Origin: Sorghum bicolor
Lineage: Eukaryota; Streptophyta; Magnoliopsida; Poales; Poaceae
Direction of reading: 5' to 3'
NCBI RefSeq assembly: GCF_000003195.3
Contig: NC_012876.2
Coordinates: 42,224,135 to 42,288,134 of the forward strand
Length of the DNA: 64,000 bases
Part shown: piece by piece, positions 20,462 to 31,912 of the stretch
Numbering within the stretch: position 1 is the first letter of the stretch
Layout: each line of letters starts with the position of its first letter
Made by a program: the position numbers and the translations under genes
The notes under the pieces: generated by a model
The model's database searches: none
Seen by the model: the letters and a program-made list of their open reading frames with translations, nothing else
Told to the model about the DNA's origin: nothing

Positions 20462-21801
20462 TGTTGACACTTGCTAACACCACTTGAATACTAGGTTGTC
20501 ATCCCTAGCATGGCACTAGAGTGTACTATGGTATTTATACGCACACAGATAAATTCGCAAGCGCACGGATACCGTTGTAGCTTTTACCCGGTTAAAGGTT
20601 TTATCGTATCCACAGGGAAACGGGAGAACTGATCTACGCTCTAACTTAACCTAGATAGATAGGTAGGTGTAAATAGGAAAGATGGTAGAATTGAATAAGA
20701 ACAATATTAAAGGTAAGATAATAATGGGTGATAATATAGGAATAGAGAATAGAGCAATCTAATATATGGGCGATGGTAGGAGAATAGAGAGGATAACTAT
20801 GGTTTCTCTACTTCAAAGGGGTATGTCTATGTCGGGGGTGAACCACGTGATAAGAATACACCACAAAGGATGCTTATCCATAGGCCGATAAACCCTACCA
20901 GTCCTGCTAACGGGAGGTCGACTACGGGGGACCAACATAACTGTCACCTATGCGGTCTACCACACGATCCGGCTAGACAGGGGATATCCACAAGTAATCT
21001 AGGTCTAAGCACCACGCTTACACCTATACTACAACTCTCACCTATAGCGTCCTATAGATTAATGTACTCAAAAGAGTTTTGAACCAGAACATACATGGAT
21101 AGTAATTGCATAATGAAATAGAAGTAGATTACTAGAGTCATCCCATGAGCATGCTTGATTAGAGCTTGATCATAGCGAAGTACAACCGGAGGAAGAACCG
21201 ACAGGCCGGCCTCTCCTCCAATCCTCCCTCGCTCTCCATCTCGCTACTATCTAGATCTACTCTAGTTTAGAGAAGAGAGGAGAGCTCTCATCTCCAAACC
21301 ATAGCTTTTGCTCTATCTATGAATAATGAAAAAGGTTCAAGGCGTGCCTCCTCCAGGGGCCAGGGAGCCTGCTTATATAGTCCCTTCAAGTGAATCTAGG
21401 ACATCAGATCAAACCGACATTAATCGCACGATTATCCTTGATCCTTTAGGTCGGTGGAGCATGATCCACGAAGTATAACGTGATTGGCCAAAACACTAGG
21501 GCGGGCGCCCAAGGGGGGTGGGTGGGCGCCCTGCCCCCAGGCCCGCTCGGTGTCCCGTTCGTTCCCATGGCTTCTAGAGTCTTCTAGATGATAGAAAATT
21601 GTGCGGCACGTTAATATCTCTATGTAAACCTGACGTGTGGGCCTTTCCTCCATATTTCCTGATAACCCCCTGCAGAAATAGACAAACACCAAAACTCGTG
21701 GAATTTTGTCAGATAAAACCCTAAGTCTGGGTGTTGGTTGCATTTGAATCCTTTTCTCTATTTATTTGAACATTATATTTAGTACTTAAGGACCGTCAAC
21801 A
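20462..21801 (-). repeat. Element B 5' LTR
   Basis: 1340 bases, ends TGTTGAC...GTCAACA, paired with 5355-6694. The minus-strand TATA-like CTATATAA lies at 21373-21380, followed by a block related to the D and E promoter region (CCTGGCCCCTGGAGGAGG). Confidence 0.92.
21373..21380 (-). promoter_or_regulatory. TATA box of element B 5' LTR
   Basis: CTATATAA on the minus strand, in the same sequence context (GGGACTATA...) as the D and E TATA boxes. Confidence 0.65.
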
Positions 21802-21806
21802 GACAC
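21802..21806. repeat. Target-site duplication of element B, right copy (GACAC)
   Basis: Matches 5350-5354; element A sequence resumes here. Confidence 0.93.
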
Positions 21807-22185
21807 CTAAATAAAAGCCATGCTAGCGCTTCAGCAAGCTCAAGTTGGGCAGCACAAACTGCGCAAGCGTGTGTGCAAGCACCACAAAGCCTTTAGTGAT
21901 GCACAAGCTGAAATTCAAAACTACCATACCGCTTTGCAAGCCCGCCGCAACCAAGTTGAAAATGCAGTTAGAGAGCGCAATGAGGCACAAGCGCGCATGA
22001 TGCAAATGACTAGAGAGCGAGATGAGGCTATGCGCTTGACTGAAAATACAGAGGCTGCCAGAGTTAGAGCTTTGTTCCACGCTGAGATTAGAGAGGAAGA
22101 GCTGATCCATAGGATTGTTGAGCTGCAGTTAGATGTCCATCGTCCGAATAATCATAAATCCTATTCCACACCCTGTCCCCGTTAA
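21807..22185 (+). pseudogene. Element A ORF0, C-terminal part (coiled-coil)
   Basis: This continues the frame broken by element B. It is rich in Q, A, R and E with a heptad-like pattern (RNQVENAVRERNEAQARM, TRERDEAM), so a long coiled-coil is likely, as in C ORF0. It stops at TAA 22183-22185. Compared with C, a shift just before the end (near 22140) probably removes the acidic C-terminal tail; the lost frame can still be read as a proline-rich stretch just downstream. No enzymatic motif. The coiled-coil suggests self-assembly or binding to gag; this is inference. Confidence 0.6.
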
Positions 22186-22660
22186 TCACGAAGAGGACCC
22201 AGTGAGGAAGATCAGGATGATGGCATAATCTCTAATGGAGAATCTTGTGAAGAACTCTAGTTCCGCAATGGTTTCCTTAATTATGTATCAGTTTCTGTCT
22301 CTTTATGTAATGGACATGTACTCTGAATTTCTAGTGAAACTCTATGTAATTGGCCATGATGCCCTTCTTGTAAGACTAAATTTGTGAAAATGACCTTGTG
22401 TAACCTTATGCACCTGTATGTGATGCTCCATGTTTATGTTGAGCTTAGATAATCTCCAGCAATGTCTTTAATACTTATAAAATGTGGTTGTGAATGATCG
22501 CAAGAATAACCAGTGTCGTGGATTATGTTCCCTTGTTGTATATGGATTATTGTGCCTTATATGATGTGAATTTACTTCATTAAATTCCGTATGGCATCAA
22601 TCAAGATTCATGGCAATTATATCTGTTATCCTAAACGGTCACTTGGTATGCTCTATGCAG
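22186..22660 (+). other. Element A spacer between ORF0 and gag
   Basis: About 475 AT-rich bases without a coding frame, ending in an acceptor-like tract with CAG at 22658-22660 directly before the gag ATG. Confidence 0.6.
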
Positions 22661-23713
22661 ATGGCTCGCAACACTCGCTCCGGCCACAATGAGGTGCCAC
22701 CACCACCACCTCCTCCCCCGCCTACGCCTGTTGAGCTCCTGGAAACTCTTGTGGAGGGCCAGCAGATGCTAAATGAAGCTATGCAAACCATGGCACAACA
22801 GAACCGGGGTGGTCGCCATGCCCGCCAAGGCAGAGAAGCGAATCAATATAGCAATTTCAAAGACTTTCAGGACACCAAGCCATCGGTTTTCAAGGAGGCC
22901 TCTAAACCTCTAGAAGCTGATGAATGGCTCAATACCCTTGAGCAGAAGTTCCGCTTGTTGAGGGTGACCGAAGAACTGAAGGCGGAATATGCAGCACACC
23001 AGTTGGAAGGCAAAGTAGGTGTCTAGTGGAGCCATTATAGGACCAGCTTGCCTGCCAATGCTGTTGTAACCTGGTATCAGTTTAAAACTGCTTTCAGGAA
23101 CACTTCCATTTCACAGGGCTTAATGACTATCAAGCATACCGAGTTCATGAACCTTACTCAGGGCACTAAAAGTTTGACTGAGTATCTTCATTCTTTCAAT
23201 AACTTGTCTTGCTATGCTACTGAGTTTGTTGATACTGAGGCCAAGAAGCTTGCTAGTTTCAAGAGAGGACAAGGGCCCAAGCTGTCCAAGAACATGGCTG
23301 GAAACAAGAGTACCACCTTCAATGAGTTTGTGAGTGATGCGTTGACCCAGGAAAACTCCAATGCTGTTTATGCTGCATCTAAGAACCAGAAGAGGACCTA
23401 TGAAGCGGGTGCTTCGCAGTCCACGGCTCCAGTGACAAGTAAGCCGGCCTATCACCCACCTAATGCTGTGACAAGGTACAGGCCGCCGTAGAAAAAGCCC
23501 AATGTGAAGACTGGAGTTTGCAAGTCCTTCACAGTTGCTCTTCCTAGAGGTGCTACAGGTCAAGGGAGCCCCAAAACTCCCCCTGATAATCATCCCTGTT
23601 TTAACTGCAAACAAGTTGGTCACTGGGCAAGGGATTGCCCTTATCCTAAAAGGACTTCTACAGCTGGGGTTACTACTCATCCCGGCCGAGTGCACTATAC
23701 CACCATTGAATAA
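22661..23713 (+). pseudogene. gag: Element A gag
   Basis: Starts MARNTRSGHNEV at 22661 with a proline run near residue 12. The gag core includes NQYSNFKDFQDTKPSVF, ADEWLNTLEQKFRLL and, after a TAG at 23024-23026, WYQFKTAFRNT and TLLHSF-like SLTEYLHSF. A second TAG lies at 23489-23491. The CCHC knuckle CFNCKQVGHWARDC is at about 23602-23640, and the frame meets TAA at 23711-23713. Sequence and order match Tekay-type gag and element C. Not functional as it stands because of the stops. Confidence 0.85.
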
Positions 23714-24232
23714 ATCCCTAAAGGTGAAGCAGTTATGGCTGGTATGTTTCTTGTCAATCAACACCCTGCAGTTGTCTTGTTTGATTCTGGAGCCTCGCAT
23801 TCGTTTATGAGTCAAGCATTCGCATCTAAGCATGGGCAGCATGTAGTTGATCTTGACAAGGGCAAATTTTGCATTAGTGCTGTTGGTAATCAAATCTCTA
23901 CAACTCAATTAGTGAGAGATGTACATATTGCCATTGAAGGGCGTAGTTTTTCAACACATCTTGTTATTCTACCGAGCTTGGGAATAGATGTTATTCTAGG
24001 AATGAAGTGGAAGAGTGACCATGGAGTGCTAATAGACACCTCAACAAGGGTAATCAGGTTGAGGGAGCCTGATAGTGAAGAAGCTTTCTTAGTCCAACTT
24101 CCTAGAAGCGACGACATCCGTCACGCTGCTAATGCTATCAGACCGCTCACTGTGGCAGAGATTTTGGTAGTGTGTGAGTTTCCGGATGTCTTTCTAGAGG
24201 ATTGGCCCGGGTGCCTCCGGACAAATATATAG
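23714..24232 (+). pseudogene. Element A protease
   Basis: Aspartic protease domain with VVLFDSGASHSFM (Asp at 23783-23785) and [14 protein letters not shown], the standard two motifs of gypsy proteases. It continues to VCEFPDVF, the usual link to RT, and then leaves frame near 24200, ending at TAG 24230-24232. The upstream TAA at 23711 separates it from gag. Would mature gag-pol if intact. Confidence 0.85.
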
Positions 24233-24650
24233 AGTTTAAAATTGATCTAATTCCAGGTACCGCACCTATCTCTAGAAGGCCATATCGAATGCCACCCAAT
24301 GAATTGGCAGAGTTGAAGAAACAATTGCAAGAACTCCTAGAGAAAGGTCTTATTCGGCCTAGTTCTTCTCCATGGGGTTGTCCGGCTCTCTTTGTCGAGA
24401 AGAAGGACAAGTCTCTACGTATGTGTGTAGACTATCGTCCGCTGAATGCTGTGACTATCAAAAACAAGTATCCCCTGCCTCGCATTGATATTCTATTTGA
24501 TCAATTAGCTAAGGCTAAGGTATTCTCGTAGATTGATCTGAGGTCCAGGTATCATCAAATCAAGATCTGACCCAAAGACATCCCCAAAACGGCTTTCTCT
24601 ACCAGGTACGGGTTGTATGAGTATCTAGTCATGTCCTTTGGTCTGACTAA
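24202..24650 (+). pseudogene. Element A reverse transcriptase, N-terminal part
   Basis: Gypsy [59 protein letters not shown] lies at 24529-24531 and a TGA near 24568. The domain is cut at 24650 by element C, and the same codon series resumes at 40470. The duplicated target ACTAA (24646-24650) lies inside the RT code. Confidence 0.85.
24646..24650. repeat. Target-site duplication of element C, left copy (ACTAA)
   Basis: ACTAA precedes TGTCACA at 24651 and recurs at 40465-40469 after TGTTACA. Confidence 0.95.
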
Positions 24651-27600
24651 TGTCACAGAACCGACCAAATTATAAGAGTTCAAGTGCAGAAATGATCGCC
24701 AAGCAATCAAGTTTCCAAACTTGAGCCCATATAATCCCGGTAGTCAATTGAAATCACGAAGGACTTCAAACCAACTTGCAACAAACCAAGATCGTAATAG
24801 TCCAACATAAACACAGCGAATGTTACATAGTCATTCATTGCTGTCGATGCGGCACCACATCGGAGTTATTAAGTTATTACAACACAAGTTCGAAGTAGCG
24901 GAAGCAAAATAGTTACACACACTCATTCGAAGTTCAGTTCACAAGTTTTGGTTATGGCCAGAGTCTACACCATCCTTCCAAAAGCAACAGATACGAAGTT
25001 GTTAGAGAACCGTGCCCAACGGTTAGTCCTCATCCCTAGCGGGATGGAGACAGGTCTTGCAGAAGCCGTCATAAAAGATGTCATCTGCAACAGGTGGGAA
25101 TAAACCCTGAGTACGAGAATGTACTCAGCTAGACTTACCCGTCTAGTACAACATAAAAGACACCAAGGATCATGCAAGGCTAAATATCAAGTGGAGCTGG
25201 TTGACTCATCTTTTGCCAAAAGCTTAACTTACAACTAAGTTATTTTGAGAGCATCATATTTATTTATTATCAGTCTACCACTAGATTAGCACCTGTACTA
25301 CAACACATCACTTGATTATTACAAACTATAATAGCCATATCAAATTCATCATATGTTCTTCTTGCTATCATCATTATCATGAACCAAATTCATTAGTGAG
25401 TGCTACGTTTGCCGCTGCTCTATCAAGTTCTCACTAACCGGGAGAGACGGCGATTCGAATCGAATTCCTATCCAGCTGGAGGGTTATTCCTAGCACTCAC
25501 CCATGCATCCCCTGCCGGAGAGCCAACGGGTCACCTTTGGTACAACTCAGGAATCGCGGCTCCGATCAGCGCCGCACTCCCAGGGCTACCACTCTGCCAG
25601 GGAGGTCAGGAATTTTAACTCACCTGCCTTTGGACTTACGCCAATGGTCCCCCGCACACCGCACTTCCTCCGGTAGTGCGCACTTTATACTTGCCGGTCT
25701 TCCGGCCTGAGTCAGACTACTCGGCTTCGCGGTCGGAACGAGTTATCCGGCCAACTAAGTGTTAGGCATGCGTTCAACATGACAAGAGGACGTACAACGA
25801 TCGGTCCTTAGCTGCCACAGACGGAGTTACTACAAACTTGCAAAACTCCGCCCGGCTTAAGTCAATTTAATCAGGTTCTATCCACGATAGCACATATAGA
25901 CCATCGTGATCCGACATAACCCTATATCGCGCAGGTGACAGGATATCACCCGACTTCTACCGATTAAAGCATGGCTAGGCCGCTACTCGATCCTAACTCT
26001 ACAACCAGGGTAGGATGAATTATCTGGACAAGGATGGAATAAAGTGCAGCAAAAGTTTCATCACAACTCCTATACGTAATGCATCAATAGATATAACATA
26101 TTAAGTAAACTTTCGAAAATAAAGGGAGACTTAGAATGCTTCGGGGCTTGCCTTTCACGAACGACACTGGCTCGTGATTCGGGCACTCAACTTCTTCTTC
26201 GGGCTCTTCGAGTCCGGCTTGCTGAACCTCCACCTCTTGGCTGCCCTCCTGACCGTCGGGATTCACTTGCAGCTCGTAGGAGGCTGTCGCGTCCGATGCA
26301 CCTATTGCATGCTCGAACGATAAGAAGATGCACATGCTAAAGATGAATACTTGATAACATAAGTAACTCACTGGACACTCATTTACGGAGCAAAAGTTAT
26401 ACAAGCTCACACAAGTAAATAAGTTACCTTAGCCCAAAACCTATCATGATACTAAAACAGCAAGCAACACCAAACAAGAGTAACCTGGTAAATAAATCAT
26501 AACTAATGATAGACAGATCCAACAAACATAAATAAAGACATTCTGGAAAGCTTATGAAATTGTCTACAAATCCTCTTTAAACATCACAGCATGATTCATA
26601 AATTAAACCAGTCATTTAAACAAGGTTCCAGGTTCTGTCCCAGAAAAACAGAGAGCACCTATTTCTGGAACCCAACTTGGAACAGCCATAACTTTTAAAC
26701 TATTGGACTAAATGATCCCAAATTTAAACCACAGCTAGTTCAATAAGTTTACTACAACTTTGATTTAGACAAGTTGCCCATAAAACCAAATTATCATTAA
26801 GCAAAAGTTAAATTGCTCCCTTGCTGTCCAGAACAGCCTTTAACCCTATAATTAATTATTTAATAACATGACCAAAACACAAACCATGCCAACTACACGG
26901 CTTAGGAGCACAAGCATATCACAAGGTTACCAGAATACCACATGAAAACCCCCAAACATTTACTTAACAAGGCATTTATTAATTAATTCTAGAAAAGAGC
27001 ATAATTACAAGATGCTTAGTCAAGGTGCTCAGAAAAATCTACAAAAATTACAGAAGTACAAGGATAGCATCCAAGCATCACTAGAAAAATTTCACAGCAA
27101 AAGCACATAGTAAATTAAAGATATGTATTTAACATGTAACTAGGTGTTTATTTCATAAATTCAGAAACATGACTTATATGGTACCAAACAACAGATTTCA
27201 GATTATTTATACCTTAGGAATACCATAAACATGTTTACTACCAAAGTAGAACACCAGCATAAGCACCAATTATTTTATATAATTTAATTAAAGAAACAAG
27301 CCAAATTTCAATCATAACATACATATCAAATCTGCAGTACTCCAAAAATCATGAAATATTTACCACAGCACTATAATACCATACAGAGACTACCATAAAA
27401 TTTTCATGGCAAAGTAAACAGTATAACAAGATATATGAATTTATCCATGAATAACAATATTAAATCCTTAATAAATATTTTCCCAGAAAACATGGTTCAT
27501 TTTATATTTTTATTAAAAACTAGCCATCTCAAGGAATACCACAAAATTTCTTTCACAATTTTTGGATCTCAGAAACAGGAGATATGATTTTTGCAAGAAA

Positions 27601-29237
27601 GCCAAAAATCAGGATTTTGAATAAAAGAAAAGGAGGGAAGGAGAGTGACGCTGACAGTGGACCCCGCCTGTCAGGGTCATCGTCTTCACAGCCGATGCGA
27701 CTCTCGCCGGCGATTTCTCCGCGACGGCGAGGTCTTCGGCCAAACCAAGGGCATCAGCATGATCCCCAAACCCTAGCGACTCGATTGACCCCCTTTTTCC
27801 CACGGCGGAGCCACCGGAAGGGGCTCGCCGTCGACGATGGCGGCTCGGCGGAGGTGCTCGGCGTTACGCCGGAGCCCTCAGGCCGGTAGAGCGCGACCTA
27901 AGGCCTTCTACAGCACCAGCGGACTACGGCGAAGCTTCCTAGGTACGCAGCTAGGCTTGAATCCTCGTGGAACACGCTGGCCACGAGAGCACCCATCTCC
28001 GGCGGAAGCACGGCGGCGCTGCGCACCGTGTCCGGCGACGGAGAGCTTGGTAGAGCGTCCACCAAGTGGCGCAAAAGCTCGCTAAGAACCTAAGCAACCT
28101 CTAGGATCTAACCAAAGACGACGAGAGGCTTCACAGGGTTCGGCATTGGGCTCGCCGGAAAAGATGGTCACGGCGACCCGATTTGGGGGAAGAAGGAAAT
28201 GTCGGCTCACCGGTGGTTTTCTCGGCGAGTTAGAGGGTGGAGAATGGAGAGCGGTTCACGGCGGAGCTGTGGGTGGAGTTTGGTGAGCAAAGGTGCAGCA
28301 AGGAGCGCGCGCGAGCTCGCCGGAGTAGGCTCGCGAAGGAGAGCTCCCAGCGGCCGCGTTTCTGGCGAGAAAGGGCGAGGGAGAGCGAAGTGGACGCGTC
28401 CACTCTGCGCGGGGCGCCGCCGTGAAGGTCATGCACGCGAAGAGAGCTGACAAGCGGGGCCAGGAACGGCGTACGGGCGCCAAATGTCGACGGAGCTCTG
28501 CCGCCGGTTGGCCACGTCGACGAGCGCGGTTTTGATTCAGAAGAAACGATGACAGTGTGACAGAGCAACTTCACCGATGATTATCTCCCAAACCAGTCCG
28601 AGTTAGAAGATGATGCAGTTGACAAAGTTGGAGTTCCAATCGAGATCTACGACTTTGTCAACTAGAGCAAAGGCCAGATCGGCCGGGATTGAGAGATATA
28701 GAGTTTCCAAAATCGATCGAGCAAACTGGTTTCGTTCCAAGACTTAGAAATTTTTCTAAGTGTTGGAAACAGCCCCAAATCTGCCTTGTGGGCCACTTTT
28801 GAGCTATTTGTGATCATTTTCATGAGATGGCCATAAAACAACTTTTGTTCCTTATAAAATTTTCTACAACTTTGGTGTAGGAAGTTTTGACATGCAAACA
28901 TTTTATGAAACACTTTTTAAAAGCCTAAGCAAAAGAGGTTTCTAGGGCCTATTTGCACAAGTATGACTTAAGTGATTATTTTGAGGAAGTGATCAACATG
29001 AACATTGTTCCCAAGGTTAAGTTAAGCATAGATAAACTAATTACCAAAGCATTGAGCACAAACACAAGCATGGTTCACTCAAACATAAGCATAGGAAGCC
29101 TATTTAAGCAATTTAAAACACATTTTTGCATAGAATGACATGGCTCAAGAGAGATGATGATCATGATATGCTTTGAGTAGATGATGATGCTCATGATATG
29201 CACATGATTGATGCAACCATAACACTGGGGTGTTACA
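24651..29237 (-). repeat. Element C 3' LTR
   Basis: On the minus strand it runs TGTAACACCCC...TGTGACA. It holds the GC-rich block (27650-28560), an AT-rich middle, the acidic protein-like segment (26130-26305) and a block near 25440-25560 conserved with A's LTR. It carries 20 bases (about 25764-25783) that are missing from the other copy. Frames in both directions in the GC-rich block (for example 28199-28574) are composition artefacts. Confidence 0.93.
26130..26305 (-). other. Conserved protein-like segment within element C LTR
   Basis: The minus-strand frame reads an acidic run followed by ECPNHEPVSFVKGKPRSI. Element A's LTR has ECPDHRPSSYVEGKPRSI at the matching place. The segment is repeated in the other C LTR at 37357-37532. 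It may be an exon in LTR-derived transcripts or a captured host exon; I know of no function. Confidence 0.5.
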
Positions 29238-29273
29238 GCCCTCCCCCCTTACAAAAATCTCGTCCCGAGATTT
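29238..29273 (-). promoter_or_regulatory. Element C polypurine tract with hairpin
   Basis: Minus strand: AAGGGGGGAGGGC abuts the LTR. A perfect 8-base stem, AAATCTCGGGACGAGATTT (29255-29273), lies just upstream. The identical hairpin is in A at 42826-42844. Confidence 0.85.
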
Positions 29274-29279
29274 GAAAGC

Positions 29280-30900
29280 TTACTGATTTTCGAAGAATGT
29301 TTTGTAAACTTCTTTTAAATAATCCTCCGTCTCCCAAGTGGCATCTTCCTCCCCATGGTTACTCCACAACACTTTGTAGAGTTTAACCACATGATTACGC
29401 GTCTCCCGTTCCTTGCGATCCAGAATCGCTACGGGTTTCTCCTCATACACAAAGTCTGACTTCAACTTGATATCTCGAACTTCCACTCGTTCCTCGGTAC
29501 ACGAAGGCACTTCTTCAATTGTGATACGTGGAAGACAGGGAAAATAGCTCGAAGCGCAATGGGAGTTGAACTTTGTACGCCACATTCCCTTTCTTTTCGA
29601 GAATCCGATAAGGTCCCACATAGCGAGGTGCAAGATTTCGCTTGACTCCGAACCTTTGTACACCCTTCATCGGAGACACCTTGATATACACATGATCGCC
29701 AACTGAAAACTCAATCGGCTTCCTTCTTTTGTCAGCATAACTTTTCTGACGAGCTTGAGCAGCTTCTAGGTGTTGTTGGATGGTACGGACTTTCTGCTCT
29801 GCTTCGTTCACGAAATCGATGCCATAATATCTTCGTTCTCCGGCTTCTACCCAATTCAACGGGGTTCGACACTTTTGACCATACAGGGCTACAAATGGAG
29901 CCATCTTGATACTCTCCTGATAACTATTGTTGTAGGAGAACTCAGCCAATGGCAACCACTTAACCCAAGAGCCTTTTGAAGAGAGAGCACATGCCCTCAA
30001 CATGTCTTCAAGGATTTGGTTAACTCGTTCAGTTTGACCAGCCGTTTGGGGATGATAAGCAGAGCTACGGACTAAATGAGTACCAATTTGCTCATGCAGA
30101 CATTCCCAAAAACGAGCAGTGAACTGGGGTCCACGATCTGATATAATTGTTCGAGGCACACCATATTGACGAACAATGTGCTCGGAATACAATTCTGCAT
30201 ACTGATGTGGACGATAGTCAGTTCGAACTGGAATAAATCGAGCAACCTTGGTCAAACGATCTACAATTACCCAGATGGAGTCGTAACCCTTAACAGAAAT
30301 TGGGAGTCCACTGATGAAATCCATGCTGACTTCTTCCCATTTCCAACCAGGAATTGACAAGGGTTGAAGCAAACTAGCTTTCATGTGAATAGCCTTCACT
30401 CGACAACAATTGTCACAACGAGCGACAAAAGCAGCGATCTCCTTCTTCATCTTTGTCCACCAAAACAAAGGTTTCAGATCCTGATACATCTTGCTACTAC
30501 CAGGATGGATAGACAATTTGGATGAATGAGCTTCAGATAAGATCTGATTTCGCAGCTCGCGGTCTTTAGGAACCACAAGTCGATCCTTGAACCAAAGAAT
30601 TCTGTTCTCATCGACCCGGAAATGCTTGGTTTCTTCTTCCTTCATTTTCTTCTTTATATGGTGGATGCCTACATCTGTCTGCTGCAATTCGATGACTCGA
30701 TTGCGAATGGTACTTTCTAGAGAAATCTGGTTGAGCACAAGTGGATGCATAAGATGTGACAACAACGGGTCTTCCACTTGGATTGAGTGACAGTGCGCTT
30801 TCCGACTCAAGGCGTCCGCCACCACGTTTGCTTTGCCCGGATGGTAGTGCACTTGAAGATTATAATCTTTAATCAACTCAAGCCACCTTAGCTGTCGCAT
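29280..30900 (-). pseudogene. Element C integrase with chromodomain
   Basis: A long open frame (30900-29515, 461 codons). It starts in the end of RNase H ([16 protein letters not shown]) and continues through the HHCC zinc region (CDNCCRVK), the catalytic core with MDFISGLP (Asp at 30319-30321), ISDRGPQF and GQTERVNQ (all three acidic residues present), and the [13 protein letters not shown] and GPYRILEK region. Near 29530 the frame shifts; the chromodomain (VVKLYKVLWSNHG, ATWETEDYLKE) is read in another frame to 29280. Chromodomains of this group guide insertion to modified chromatin. Apart from the shift it is the best preserved enzyme in the window. Confidence 0.88.
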
Positions 30901-31912
30901 GTTCAGTTCAGGTTGAGTGAAGATATACTTGAGGCTCTTATGATCGGTGTAGATATTACACAGATTACCCAGCAGATAATGCCTCTAGATTTTTAAAGCA
31001 TGAACAACTGTTGCCAATTCTAAGTCATGAGTAGGGTAATTGACCTCATGCTTTCGAAGTTGGCGTGAGGCATACGCGATAACACGACCTTCTTGCATCA
31101 ACACACAGCCTAAACCAATACCTGACGCGTCACAAAAGACATCGAAAGGTTTCTCAATATCAGGCTGAGCTAGAACCGAAGCTGAAGTCTGCAACGTCCT
31201 CAACTTGTGGAATGCTTCTTCACACTCAGGCGTCCACACAAACTTCTCATCTTTCTGAAGTAGACGAGTCATATCTTTGAGAATTTGGGAATGAATCGAC
31301 GGTAATACCCAGCAAGACCGAGAAAACTCCGAACCTCGTGTACCGAAGTTGGAACTTTCCAATCCAGCACTTCTTGCACCTTAGTCGGATCCACTGATAT
31401 GCCTTCTTCAGATAAGACATGGCCCAAGAAAGGTAAATTCTTCAGCCAAAACTCGCATTTGCTAAACTTGGCATAAAGCTGATGTTCGCGCAAACGCGAC
31501 AACACTACACGCAGATGCTCTGCATGCTCCTCTTCATTGCAGGAATATACCAAGATATCATCAATGAAGACCACCACAAACTTGTCCAATTCGGGCATGA
31601 ACACCGAATTCATGAGATACATGAAGTGAGCAGGTGCATTTGTAAGACCGAAGGACATGACAAGGTACTCATACAACCCATACCTCGTCGAGAAAGCTGT
31701 CTTAGGTACATCTTCAGGACGGATCTTGATCTGATGGTACCCGGATCGCAAATCAATCTTGGAGAATACTTGGCTTTAGAAAACTGATCAAACAAGATAT
31801 CAATGCGAGGAAGAGGATATTTATTCTTGATGGTCACCGCATTTAGGGGACGATAGTCCACACACATGCGCAAAGATTGATCCTTCTTCTTCACAAAGAT
31901 AGCTGGACAACC
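30901..31912 (-). pseudogene. Element C reverse transcriptase and RNase H
   Basis: Pieces in different frames: 31894-31780 ([20 protein letters not shown]), 31751-31269 ([60 protein letters not shown]), and 31362-30985 ([32 protein letters not shown]). At least two frameshifts and one stop break it, but the F-x-DD active site and the RNase H Asp region are present. The stop near 31913 separates it from the protease. Confidence 0.85.

Larger units (their letters stand above)
5355..21801 (-). mobile_element. Element B: Athila-like, gag-only LTR retrotransposon, minus strand
   Basis: The LTRs (5355-6694 and 20462-21801, each 1340 bases) have TGTTGAC...GTCAACA ends, and GACAC is duplicated outside. 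The primer site lies to the left of the right LTR and the polypurine tract to the right of the left LTR, so transcription runs leftward. The only sizeable ORF is a gag-like protein at 18731-20296. I see no protease, RT or integrase in 6733-7235 or 15538-18730, so the element is probably non-autonomous. LTR divergence is about 4% by eye. D was inserted in its 3' non-coding part. Confidence 0.92.

Noticed and set aside
23120..23908. 262-codon antisense frame
   Set aside because: It lies opposite the gag and protease code of element A, with no domain of its own.
28199..28574. Overlapping frames on both strands in a GC-rich block
   Set aside because: They lie inside the LTR of C, occur in several frames at once and change between the two LTR copies; high GC makes stops rare. 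Not a host gene.
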